Shown here: piece by piece, positions 34,857-46,600 of the stretch
Position numbering within the stretch: the stretch's first letter is position 1
How the letters are laid out: every line of letters starts with the position of its first letter
DNA from: JAIROC01 sp031553535
Lineage (GTDB): Bacteria > Bacteroidota > Bacteroidia > Bacteroidales > WCHB1-69
Direction of reading: 5' to 3'
Length of the DNA: 64,000 nucleotides
Assembly: GCA_031553535.1 (NCBI GenBank)
Contig: JAVBLM010000024.1
Span: 61,561-125,560 of the forward strand
The notes under the pieces: model-generated
What the model was told of the DNA's origin: nothing
The model's input: only the letters and a program-made list of their open reading frames with translations
The model's database searches: none
Position numbers and translations under genes: made by a program

Positions 34857-36614
34857 TCACTTTTTAGGCACTACAACAGGAACTTTTGCTTTCCCATAAC
34901 CATAAATCAAAAAAGACTTGCCGTCATTTGCTCCACCAGGTCTCCCAACCCACGTGGCTGCATCTCTAAGAGGTCTTCCATCCATCCGAAAATCATATTC
35001 ATCCATATAATTTGAGCCTCCGATATGAACTATTCCTGAGCTAGCATCTTTTAACGTTAATTTTAGAGTACCATACACTTTGCCTGTATTACTTAATCCC
35101 CAAATAAAATTCTTAGAAAGAGAAGCACCATCTTTATTATCAAAAGATTCAGTAGTAATACCAGGTAAATCTATTTTGCTTTGGTCAACGTATAGTGGTT
35201 GCCCTGACTTGCCTTGCCACCAAGCATCTGCTTCCGCTTTTGTTAAATAACCATCATAATCAGGCCTATTCTTCAAGCCCGAATAATGAGTATTCATTTT
35301 CATTTCTGCTTCTTCTCTATTATTGGAATTTAAGTCCGTAGATTTAGATAGGGCTTCTTGATGAGACATGCCTTGTTTGAAATCGCTTCTTTTCATAACA
35401 ATTGCATCACCTTTCAATCCTTCATCATCTGTTCCCATGAAATTTCCGTCCGTATCATAAATTGGGCTATCTGACATTCCTGTGGGGTCTATCCTGTTTA
35501 TGGGATTATTACTACAATAGGCATATGGGGACATCCAAAAATACTTCTCAAACAACGGGTCACGCCCTCTAAACACTATATCCTCATCACTGTAATAACG
35601 TGCTTCAAAATAGTACATACCGCTTTCCTCGTCTTTTTCTTTAGCATTCCATAAGTACCTTGGTATCGTATCCAGCATCCAATCCTGTCGATACTCAGAA
35701 ATCACATTACCCCAAGGAGTATATAAAACTGCCTGCGTTATAGAGCCGTGCATATCAGTTACCATTTGGGTACTACTTAAATGGTTGCCATGATAGAAGA
35801 ACAAGCCTTCTTCCACTTTATTGGAATCTCCCTGCAAATGCGTTATTTGTCCAAATGAATAATTTATATTATCCACCGTATCATAGAGGGTTGTTACCTC
35901 GCATAATTCCCTTTTCATGGTTGCAAGCACATCGTCATTTTGTACAATACTATTGCTTATAGGATTCCCAAACCCGGTGCCTATTTTTGAGGCTATGCGG
36001 GCAGCATCGGCGTAATAATGCTTCGTGTATTCCCCGTTTTGGTTAATGTTTATATAGCCATTAGGGTAAAGCATCAGCTTTTCTACTTCCAATACGTTTC
36101 CTTCAAGTGCATTCGTCCGGGATACGATATTACTTAATTGCACTTTATACATCCGTTGCCCTGCATCGTCGTAATTATAATACCCGTAACTGCCATTAGT
36201 GCCGTAGGCTTTCATCTGGTCAAAAGCATTATACAAGTAATACTCTGTTTTATTAGGTGTTGCCCGCTTTCGCATACTGCCGTTTATGCCGTAATTGTAT
36301 TCAACACTTTGCGGTATCGTTTGGTCCCAGTCAAAGTATCCGTCTTCGTCAGAAGTAGTAATTGAATTAACAGAATGATCAGCGGCAAAACTATTGGAAA
36401 TATTGTTATAGGAATAATTTGTTTCATAATACGTAAAACTTCCTGAAGGATTTACAATAACAGAAGTATAGGCATCTATTTTCCCATAATTTCCATAGCT
36501 CATTACTGCGCCATAATTAACATCATCAAAAGCTGTTATTAATTGGTCAGCTGCATCATATATAAACGTTTGAGCAGTGGAGTATTCAGGCAAGATACGG
36601 TTAGTGGTATTCAT
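34857..36614 (-). CDS. Orphan RHS C-terminal fragment with alternative tip
   Basis: The 585-residue frame has no signal peptide; its first ATG is internal to a longer open stretch that starts after a TAA at about 36672 with LSYTYDPKGN. It aligns with the end of the 4519-residue protein: YGINGSMRKR, TEYYLYN, GNVLEVEKLMLYPNGYININ, FYHGNHLSSTQ, DTIPRYLWNAKEKDEESGMY, and NRIDPTGM. After DPTGM the roughly 215-residue tip (SDSPIYDTDGNFMGTDDEGL through YGYGKAKVPVVVPKK) is unrelated to the giant's tip. No enzyme motif is recognised. Without an export signal or own start it is most likely a silent cassette that could recombine into the giant gene. Confidence 0.85.
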   Translation of the reverse strand: MNTTNRILPEYSTAQTFIYDAADQLITAFDDVNYGAVMSYGNYGKIDAYTSVIVNPSGSFTYYETNYSYNNISNSFAADHSVNSITTSDEDGYFDWDQTIPQSVEYNYGINGSMRKRATPNKTEYYLYNAFDQMKAYGTNGSYGYYNYDDAGQRMYKVQLSNIVSRTNALEGNVLEVEKLMLYPNGYININQNGEYTKHYYADAARIASKIGTGFGNPISNSIVQNDDVLATMKRELCEVTTLYDTVDNINYSFGQITHLQGDSNKVEEGLFFYHGNHLSSTQMVTDMHGSITQAVLYTPWGNVISEYRQDWMLDTIPRYLWNAKEKDEESGMYYFEARYYSDEDIVFRGRDPLFEKYFWMSPYAYCSNNPINRIDPTGMSDSPIYDTDGNFMGTDDEGLKGDAIVMKRSDFKQGMSHQEALSKSTDLNSNNREEAEMKMNTHYSGLKNRPDYDGYLTKAEADAWWQGKSGQPLYVDQSKIDLPGITTESFDNKDGASLSKNFIWGLSNTGKVYGTLKLTLKDASSGIVHIGGSNYMDEYDFRMDGRPLRDAATWVGRPGGANDGKSFLIYGYGKAKVPVVVPKK

Positions 36615-36672
36615 ACTTCTAATATTTCCTTTGGGATCATAGGTATAGGATAGTCCCTTTAAATTAATTTAT

Positions 36673-36964
36673 GGTGCAAATCTATTAAATATATTTTATA
36701 AATCCAACTTTTATTCAATTTTCTTAACTCCAAGATCAACGCATACAACATTCTAACCCAACTCATACTACTATGCAATCCGCCTTTATTTTAATCTTCC
36801 TTTTGACACAACCTGTTTTTTTTTATTTTACCGCGTTATTTGCAGGGGCGCTTCCGCTTTAAAGCGTCGGACGCTAACGCTCGTAAGCGTCACCCGCTAA
36901 TACCCGTAAGCATCACCCGCTTACGCCCGTAAGTGCCGGACACTTTAACATGGCCTTATTGCAC
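36673..36964. other. Hairpin-rich spacer upstream of the orphan RHS fragment
   Basis: No gene is seen. Bases 36845-36945 are GC-rich and built from CGTAAG, CGCTTAC and CACCCGCT words, including palindromes such as CGCTTTAAAGCG and GACGCT..AGCGTC. The equivalent middle of the spacer at 34.03-34.16 kb has different words but the same hairpin character. Confidence 0.5.
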
Positions 36965-37098
36965 CGCCAGTAATTTTCCAAATACAGCCTTGTATGGCTT
37001 CTTTATCTCACTGTATTTCAATGCCTATCCAAATATTCAACCCTATTTTTTGATTGCGGTATTTGCCCTGAAAAAAGCGACATATGGTACACTACCCA
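36965..37098. repeat. Direct repeat after tip/immunity module, copy B
   Basis: This is the partner of 34178-34313 with near-identical sequence over about 135 bases. It lies directly behind the lipoprotein gene that follows the giant RHS gene. Confidence 0.9.
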
Positions 37099-37105
37099 AC
37101 AGTAC

Positions 37106-37672
37106 CTATTTGTACATGCCATTTTCATATACGTAAAAATCATAAAAACGAATACAATTAATCTTATATATGTTTTTTTTTATTATTATCCTTGTCACAT
37201 AAATTAATGACCTATTTGTAACTCCAGAAGCATTTTTTTCTTTTTCTCTTATCCCTTCTATATCCCATTGTTCAAGTAATTTCATTTTACATTTTGAAAT
37301 ACGCTCATCTGTTCTTTCTATATTTGTTTCCCCATAAACTTGAATTAAACTTATAGTATCTGCACTATTCCAAATCATAGAATAAAAATTACTGTTATTT
37401 AGCGTTTCTATAATATAAATTGTATCGTATTGTCTTATATTGTCAAAAAAAAACGAACTATCACGATACATCCTAAATTTTTCCAATGTAAGACATTCCA
37501 AACAAAAATACCTACCATTTTTCTTAAAATCCCTTACCCATTCTTTTTTTTGAACACGAAATTCAGGAAAAGAACGATATTGTACTTTTGCTATTTTTTC
37601 ATTTAAAGTTCTACAAGAACTTGCTAGTATAAGAAAAAAAACAATAATTGAGATTGAATATTTTTTCATCAT
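37106..37672 (-). CDS. Lipoprotein, candidate immunity protein of the giant RHS toxin
   Basis: The 188-residue protein has a lipoprotein signal (MMKKYSISIIVFFLILASSC, Cys20). The mature part has no recognised domain (for example FRMYRDSSFFFDNIRQYDTI, YIIETLNNSNFYS). It starts 11 bases after the stop of the 4519-residue gene, so it is probably co-transcribed. Position right behind a variable toxin tip suggests immunity; an envelope lipoprotein would fit a toxin acting or entering through the periplasm. It is very AT-rich like the toxin tip. Confidence 0.65.
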   Translation of the reverse strand: MMKKYSISIIVFFLILASSCRTLNEKIAKVQYRSFPEFRVQKKEWVRDFKKNGRYFCLECLTLEKFRMYRDSSFFFDNIRQYDTIYIIETLNNSNFYSMIWNSADTISLIQVYGETNIERTDERISKCKMKLLEQWDIEGIREKEKNASGVTNRSLIYVTRIIIKKNIYKINCIRFYDFYVYENGMYK

Positions 37673-37683
37673 CTTTTTTAGAT

Positions 37684-40600
37684 TTATTTATTAGGAGCGA
37701 TCCTTGTCCTTTCATCACCAATCCATCCATTATTGTTACCAGGATAGGCACCTCCAACATTAATGGTGGAATAATGTGTTCGCAACGGTAATTTATGTTC
37801 TGCTCTTATTGCATTTTCAATACTCGTAGCATACTTTTCGGATTTTGAGATATAAGTCCTATCTATATTGTAGGTTTTACCATCATTCAATTTCACTGCT
37901 CCTCCTGGAATCCACTCGCTATTATCATATGTTCCACACCACTTGTCTTCTATATGCGCTAATTCGTGTGCTAATACTATAAATGACTCCATAGTGTTAT
38001 AACCGGTTTGTTCCATGGCTTTTTCATTTTTATACAACCCTACAATGTTATTATCAGTATCAGCGAAAGAACCACGCGAACCAGTTGGTCCAATTTTCAC
38101 AGTATTATCGCTATCAATTAATCCATCTACTAATTCTTTTCCTCTATTTCCACTAACCAATTTTCCCAAATCTGTACTTAGATTATTTAAAAATTTATTA
38201 TCTCCTGTATAAAGCGCTCCATCTTCTTTATTATAAAATCCATATACTCCATCTACATTTTTATATGTATATGTTTGACCTTCCATATCTACTTCAATAT
38301 CCATTCCCGTTGGGTCAATGTATTTCACAGGATTATTACCAAAAGCACAATACGGCGATAACCAGAAATATTCTTCGAATTTTGGGTCACGACTTTGGAA
38401 AGTAACTGCATCTGAACTGTAATAACGAGCCTCAAAATAATCAAGGTTCGACTCCTCGTCCCGTTCTTTTCCGTTCCATAAATACCTTGGAATAGTATCC
38501 AGCATCCAATCTGCCCTATATTCTGATAATATAACCCCCCAAGGTGAGTATAGCATTGCTTGTGATAACTCACCGTGTATATTAGTTATAAGTTGGGTTG
38601 ATGAAAGATGATTTCCGTGATAAAAATACAAACCGTTCTCATATTTATTGGAATCTCCCCTTAAGTATCGTATCTGTCCAAAGGAATAAACAATATTATC
38701 TATGGTATCGTTGGTAGCCAAACCTAATTCATCAACCATAGTATTATAAATAAATGTGTTGCCTACTGTTACACCACTAATAGAGTCACTAAATCCTGTA
38801 CCTATTTTACTTGCAATACGGGCATCTTCAGCGTAGTAATGTTTCGTATAATTACCGTCTTGGTTAATGTTTATATAGCCGTTAGGGTATAACATCAACT
38901 TTTCTACTTCTAATACATTTCCTTCAAGAGCATTGGTTCGGGCAATAGTATTGTTTAGCGTTGCTTTGTACATGCGTTGTCCGGCATCGTCATAATTGTA
39001 ATAACCGTAGGTTTGTTTATTGTCGGAATACACTTTCATCTGCTCATAAGTATTATACAAGTAATACTCTGTCTTATCGGGTGCAGTGCGTTTACGCATA
39101 CTGCCGTTTATACCATACCCAAATGTAATATCTCCATTATTTGCACTTATGGGTGCAAAGTTATTGGAAGGTGCATTTTGCGTTTGGTAGGCGTAAGAAG
39201 TGCTTATATACTGCGTATTGCCGTTTATTTGCGGGTCAGTATAGCTTGTATTATTTGTATTTATACGTCCGTAATTACCGTAGGACATCTTCACCGTATA
39301 TACATTGCCATCGTTGCCACTTGCACTGTCTAACTGGTCAGCGACATCATACGTAAAGGTTTCATTAACAGAAAACTCGTTCAACTTATAATTGCTTGTA
39401 TTTATACCGGTAATATTTCCCTTAGGGTCATACATATAGGATGTATTAAGGTAGTCCTCCAACCAAAATAGTTGTCCTGAAGTTCTTTTTATAGACAAGT
39501 TTTGGTTGGTAAGCCGTAGGTTTAGAGGGTTATAACTGTATTTCGTGGTCATATTATTGCCGTATTCAACACGGGTTTTAGCTCCAAACTTATCGTATTC
39601 GATGTTTTCCAAATAGTTATAATGGGAAGTATCTTTTACACCTTGCATCTTCTTTAACTGTCCGCCGTAATCGTACTCGTAGGTTACTTTTTCCCCATCT
39701 GGGTAGGTCATATTCAGCGTTCTGCCCCAGCTGTCGTATTCAAAGCGGGTTTCTAACTTAACCGTTTGTTCCATAAAGGGTAAACTATACACACGAGTTT
39801 GTTTGGTTACTTCTCCCATACTGCCGTATTCAAAACGCTGTGTTCCGCTGGCATCCCAGATGCTTAGCAGCTTTCCGTTGTTGTTGCTGTATGTATAAAC
39901 AATATTTTCAATATAATCCGGGTTGTGTACAGCCTCCAAACGGTTACGGTTATACATATAATATATGGTTTTGTCTTGGGCTGTTCCACTCTCATTCCAA
40001 TAGGATTTCTTTTCCGTTAGATTCATCTCGTCATAAACGTATTCTTCTTTTAAACTGTCCTCTTGGTACTGTGTTTTTCTGCCGAGCATATCATACAGGT
40101 ATGAACGTTCAAAATCAACGCCTTCTACTTTCAGCAAATCACCTATATCGTTGTAATGGAACCATACAGGCTGATGCCCTGCGGGTATTACCTCGTATTG
40201 CTGTTTGCTTACATTGCTTAAACTAACACTTATGTTGGTGTTCTGGTCGGTAACTTCGGTTTTAAACAATGTCTTGTTTTGGTGTTGGTCAATACCAAAA
40301 CCATAACTATAGCTTACTTTGGTGTTGTCAGGCGCTTTTTGCTCCAAGGGTCGGTCTAAAATATCATAAGTGCTTGCACTTGGCGGTATAATACCGTCCC
40401 ATTCTACCGGAACCATGATTAAATTGCCCTGCGGTTGTATAACCGCAATGGCAATGGTATTTCCTGTAATCATTACCGGTTTTGCCATGGGGTCTCCAAC
40501 CACAACAGGCGTTTGCTTCATTTCTACAGTCGGATACCCTGTTTTTACCGTCCGTCCAAAAGCATCGTACTCTACTTTTCCGCTTACCACCAAAGCTGCT

Positions 40601-43600
40601 TCCCCGTTTACTTCAGCGTCTTTTTTGGTCTGTATTATGCGTCCCAAACCATCGCTAAAGGTGTAGGTTCGTATATTGCCGCCCGGGTGGGCCGGGTCGT
40701 AATTAAAAGTAATAGCAGAAAAAGGAATGCTGTCTTTTACATTTCCCCGCCTGTAAACATATTTAACCGTATAGTGTTGCTTTATGGGGATTATTTCAAG
40801 GGAACTCAGCTGCAAGCCGCCCAAGGTAAAATCTCCCAACTGTATGGGTATGCCTGTTGCTATATTGGTATCGCCTGAATATGCTGTTACCATAGCGGTA
40901 TCCAAGGCTATGGCAATAAAGTTCAGCTGTTCCTTGGGGGCGCATATTTCCGTTGTCCGCCCAAACTGGTCCAGGGTATAAAACATAAAATGTCCGCTTT
41001 TATCCTTTACCGTTAGCGGTACGCCAAAGCGGAAATCATATTCTTCCACAAAGGAAGAATGGTTAAAGGCATTTGTGATTTTTACCGGGTAAGAGTATAC
41101 CTCGTTATCATACTCATATTCAAAGTATGAATTGCCCGGATATTCTATTTTGGTACAATTCCCATAGTCCCCGTAGGTCATCTTCGTAACAAGGGAATTG
41201 TTATCATCGTAATAATCCCGTATTTGGGTCATCCGCCCTTTATTGTCAACGGCTGTTGTGCGCTTGCGGTAGCCTGCAATTTCTACATTGCCTGGTATGC
41301 TTACGCGGTAATTACCCGGGTCCGGGTGGTAGGTAATATCCATTGTAATAAGGGGCATACCCGTGCTTGTTTCCGTTTGCCGTATTACATTGCCGTAAGT
41401 GGTTTCGTACTGCCAGGTCTTCTGCTGCCGGACCGGGGCATCGGCCTGCCCCTCAAAATAGCAGGTAACCGTTGTATCCAGTGTTGCATACATGGATCCA
41501 ATGCCGTCCCGTGTCAATGCATGGTTATTATACCGGTTCATGGTAAGTATGTAAAGTGAATCCCCGCCATTCTGTATTGCTTCTGTCAGGTTTAAACCCT
41601 TATAATAGAAATTGTTATTATAATAATAACGGAGGTATTTGCGGGATATTGTATTGCCGTTTTCCGTATCGTGGTGGTTTTCGGTTACTTTGGCAAAGCC
41701 GTAGAAAACGCGTTCCCTGCGGTCGTAATAACCGGTATCGTAGCGGTAGGTGGTCATCATGACACCGGCTCCGTCACCGGGGAAGTTATCGCGTATCTTT
41801 ACCGTATCCATTACCCACCGGCGGCTGTGGAAGACATTGGCTTCGGTTTTATGGTAAGCCAGCTCCATGCTTCCCCCCAGGGGATTTTTTATAGATTTGA
41901 GCAGCCCTGTCCTCCCCAGGTTGGAATAGCGTACGATCAGGCTGTTTTCATCGGGAGCCATTACCAGATCAGCATAGCCGTCGCCGTCCATATCCATAAA
42001 TTGTATACTGGTGGTGGAGAGTGAGAAAGAGGCATCCGCCCCGCCGGAGAGGCTTATCTTCGCCCACCAGACAATAGGGAAGCCCAGGGTAAGGCCGAAA
42101 TTGGCGCCCTTGCTTTTGGTAGTATTCCATTCGTACAGGGCAGGATCGTCCACACCCAATGTAATGACATCGGCATATTTGTTGTATCCGCAACCCGTAT
42201 TGTAATGGATATGCAGGGTTTTCTCCCCGGCTATCACCACTTTGTCGGGCAGTCCGTCGCCGTTGATATCGGCAAGCATTTCTTTGGCCTGGCTATAGGC
42301 TTTGGTGCCGTTGGTGCCGCCGCTATAGCTTTTGCTGCCGCCGGAAAACTCATTGAACGGGAACGATCCCCCGCTGCCTCCCGCACTGAAAGAATGGGAA
42401 TAGGCATTGCTGACACTCAACCCGATTTCCTTTAAATTCCAGCGTTCAGCACTTTCAAACCCATATCCGAGGTTCAGGGCTACATTTTTACCCACGTTAT
42501 ACACCCTGTCGGGCAGGCCATCGCCGTTAATGTCGAGCAAGGTATATAATGTCCTGTCTTCGGAACGGGTTTCGCTCTTTGAGGCGGTAATACTTACGGG
42601 AGGATCTTTCTGCGACTTGGTGGGCACCGATTGCCCCTTGTTGCTGTTTTTTGCCGCGGTAATAAATCCCACGGGGTCGGCCGTGTAGTTCGAGCCATAG
42701 CCGGTAACCTCCACCTTGTGGTGCGTTTCCCCGTTGAAGGGATCTTTAGCCTCCGGCTCCCACAGCGCCGCCTGCGGGAAAGAATAATATACCTTCCTGG
42801 TTTTATCCCTGTCTTTACGTATAATGTCGGGGAAGCCGTCGCCGTTGAGATCCATCAGGTCGTTGTCCTGTGTTGTGGTAGTGGAAGATTCATTATTCCC
42901 GATGCTCAACCCCGGTATGGAAACCCCTGCCGTATAGGACGTGTTTTCAGACGAAGATGTCTTTTTGGCATCCATCCCGGCAAGGATATTTATTCCCGCC
43001 AAGCCTCCTGTTCCGCCATTGCTCCCTGAAAGTTGGTTCGGGGCGCTATTGCGAGGCACGAAACCCAAAAGGTTCGGCGTAGCCAACGAATCTCCTCCAT
43101 TGGTAATCCCAGAATCAGGGGATTGACTCTGTCGAGCTCGCAAGCTCGGTTGCCGCGTCGCTCGTTCCTCACTCCTCGTAATGACGGGATTAACCAGCAT
43201 ATTGCCGTCCGCTTGTCCACTTGTCTCCTCGTTTACTTGTTCACCCGTCCACTCGTTCACCTGTTCACTCAGAGATTGCTTCGTTCCTCGCAATGACGCT
43301 TCGTAGTTAGGGTTCGCGTTACTTGTCGCATTCGTATCCCCGTCTTCGCAAGGCTCGCTCTCGTCTTCGTACTCCGGACAGGGCAGCCCTCCGATATTCA
43401 TATCCGCCCCGCGGATAAAGGCATTGGGGTAATAGCCCACATGCCCCCTGTATTCAGGTTCGTTAAACATGGGCAGGCAGAAGAGGGCATCTTTTACCTC
43501 CGCCAGCCGCCTGTCGTATTCTTCACTTTTGGCAAAGGTACGTAAATGGCGGATGCTGTCCCCGCCCAGCCGGGAGGTATCCACATATTGTGTAATATTG

Positions 43601-46600
43601 CTTTGGGTAAGGGTGGACAAAAACTTTATCTTATCCATCCTCATCAACGAAAGCGGATTTTTGTCGGGAATACTGTCCGTCTGGTACAGGAACTGCCCCC
43701 ATCCGCCATACAATTCACCGAAGAGGACATCCCGTGGATGTTTTGTATAGACCGTAGCGTAGTATGTATTGCCGTCTATAACCAGATCGCAATTAAGGAT
43801 TTTATCAGCAACCTCCGGATCTTCCACATAACAGCTTATATAAACGGGTTTTCCGGGATCATCGAGTAAGGGAATATCGATACCGGGGAAAAAACTAATG
43901 GGTGGAGACCCCTGGGAAAAGGATACCTCCTTGGAAAAGCAAAGTATCCCGTCCTGTTTGATGGTAATATAGGCTTTCCCGGCTTTCCCGCTAGGTATAT
44001 ACAGTTGGCTTAACCTGCGTGTAACAAGCCGGGATGTATGCGGGATGTCGTAAATTTTATTGATATATATACTGCTCCGCTCGGCAGTCTTATGGTAAAA
44101 ATCATGATAGGGAGCAATTATATATTCCATCATACGGACGTTATCGCCATTATCATCCTCAACAATAGTACTTATTATCTTATTGCCGTAATTCAAATAA
44201 TTGTAATACACCTTCGGATACCATTGTATTTCGTGCATGTTTACATTACTCTTGCACACAATCTTAAATTTTAATCGAACATTGGTATCAACATCTAATG
44301 AAGTTGTATAGGTTTGAACCTTTGTTCTTTGTATCGCCCTATATAAACGGTTATCATTTGCCCAGATTTCAAATTGGATATCATCCGTCAGCGGAACAGA
44401 AAGCGGATTGATTACCGATTCAATCGTTATTCTTCCTTTCGCCGGACAGGGAAAGGCCGAATCTCCCTGCAAAAGTTGCGATTTGGAAGCGTTGTCTCCC
44501 CCACCGTATATTCTTCCATTTTCATCGAGGTAGTCTGTCCTGCTCAAAGAACCGGAGTAAGGAAGAATGACCGGATCCCAGACCACTTTTTTCTTTACCC
44601 CGTTGTCTTGGGGCCGCACTCTGAAAAACAGCTTATCTCCTTTACACAGTTTCAACGCCGAAAGATCGTAATTACCATTTACCCATGCTGCTTTCGCAGC
44701 ACTTTCGTCTTCCAATACCTGCGAAGCTTTAATATCGGAGGACATAGACCCAGTTATGCCTCTTGTATTGCAATTATTAGGAATAGTAATCGTATGGATT
44801 AACATACCATTGATCTGTTGCGAAGGAACAAGAGAAGGTAGTGGCTCCTCAAGCAGTATCTCATCAGGAGAGACAAGAAAGGGTTCAGGAACTGGTATAT
44901 TACAAGCATTATCTGCACATATTTTAACCCGCACGGACAAACTGTCACAGTAGGATAACGGAGTTATTTCTTCAATTACACTGCATTCCCCTGCAAAAAC
45001 ATTAATCAGAGGGGTTAACCCCTGCGTATTGGTAGTTAACGATAATCCGGGTTTTATTCCATTATCCACCTTAAACTCGACGCCTTCAAGCGGATTTCCA
45101 TGCTGGTCTGTTTTTAATACCCTGACAAAGCATTGGGGCTTTTCATTACAATCATTCGTAAGAGTGATTACATGAACCTCCCTCTTTCCTATCTTTTCTT
45201 TACTAATGAAACCAGGCCCTTGTAGCGTTATATTGCAATCTGTCCCGTCTTCTGCACCCCCTTCTTCTCTGCATATGGTAAAAGGTTGCTGGAAAGGAAA
45301 ACAATGGGGCAAAGGCGTCATTTCCGTAACCTCAATACAACTACCTGTTTCCCTCAGGTAAAAAGCGGGGGTACGACCACCTTTACTGGCATCGGTAACT
45401 AATTCCGTTCCATCCTTCAATTTAAATACTACATTGCCAAGCGGCCTGCCACGATGATCTGTTTTGCGCAACATAACCGGACAAGCCTCCGGATCCGGTT
45501 CCGGGTCAATTACCAAATCACAGAAATTGGGCCCGTGATTGGTAGTATCACTGTCCCCTATCACATCCGACCATAATAAAATATGCTCCATATTTCCTGT
45601 TAATCCTTTCCCATAATATTCTATCGAGACAATAACGGAATCGGGGTTTCCGCAGAAGTTTTCCAGAGCAATAGAATCATAAGCCAAATGTACGGGAGCA
45701 CAAATACCATAGGTTAAATCCGGCAAGTAGTTGCAATCCATATCCGCCTGCCATACCCGTACGAGGTCGTAACGCAATTCCTTGGTGCGGTCACGCTCGT
45801 ATACTTCGGGCGTAAAACTAAAACTGGTATCGCACTGTACTTCTATACTGTCTATGGCTGTCGTAATTTCCGGCAGCAAACAGTCCCCGAAAGTAAAGCG
45901 GGGCGGCTGCTGGTGTTTGCCTATGCTTTTTACCCCTTTTGGGGAAACCACTTCCATAAAACCGTCTCCGCTCATATCGGCAATATACACATCTGTCCAC
46001 GTGTTGCCCAGAAAACCTTTCTGTATACCACCATGGATGAATGCCGATGCCTGCAAGCCGGCAGAAGCGTTGTCGGAAAAATCCTGCAAAAAGACACCGA
46101 TGCCGTTAAGCGGCCGGCTTCCTTCAAATCCTTCCCTGTTGGGCTTTTGCAAGCAATAGTAGGTCTTGTTGCGTATTCCTTCCATTACGTTATAGACCCT
46201 GTCGGGCAAGCCGTCGCCGTTAACATCTATCATCGTTGTTTTACCCTTGCTCGAAGATATGCCTCCGTTGCCGTACAATCCGGCAGAAAGCGTTTTTAAC
46301 GGAAAGGCAGGAAATAATCCTATATCTCCACCGGTATTAATCCCCGTCGACCAGGTACGGCTCCCTCCTAAAATAGAGGGACTTACAAAACCTCTCATAA
46401 AGAAATTGCGTAATTTCTTCGCGATACGTTTGCTCCCGTCACTGTCCTCTTCGTTATTGGAGACAGTAATGGTTTCCGGCCCCTGGAACAGATTCCGGTG
46501 GTCTCCCGCATCGTTGTAATAGGTAAAGGAATGGGTGTATGCCTCCAGGGTATCTTCACTGCCCCATTGGCTGATTTCTTCTAATAGTGCCCGTCCGTAA

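Noticed and set aside
36840..36955. tRNA or CRISPR-like structure in the GC-rich spacer
   Set aside because: Words repeat irregularly and no cloverleaf or constant spacer pattern could be drawn.
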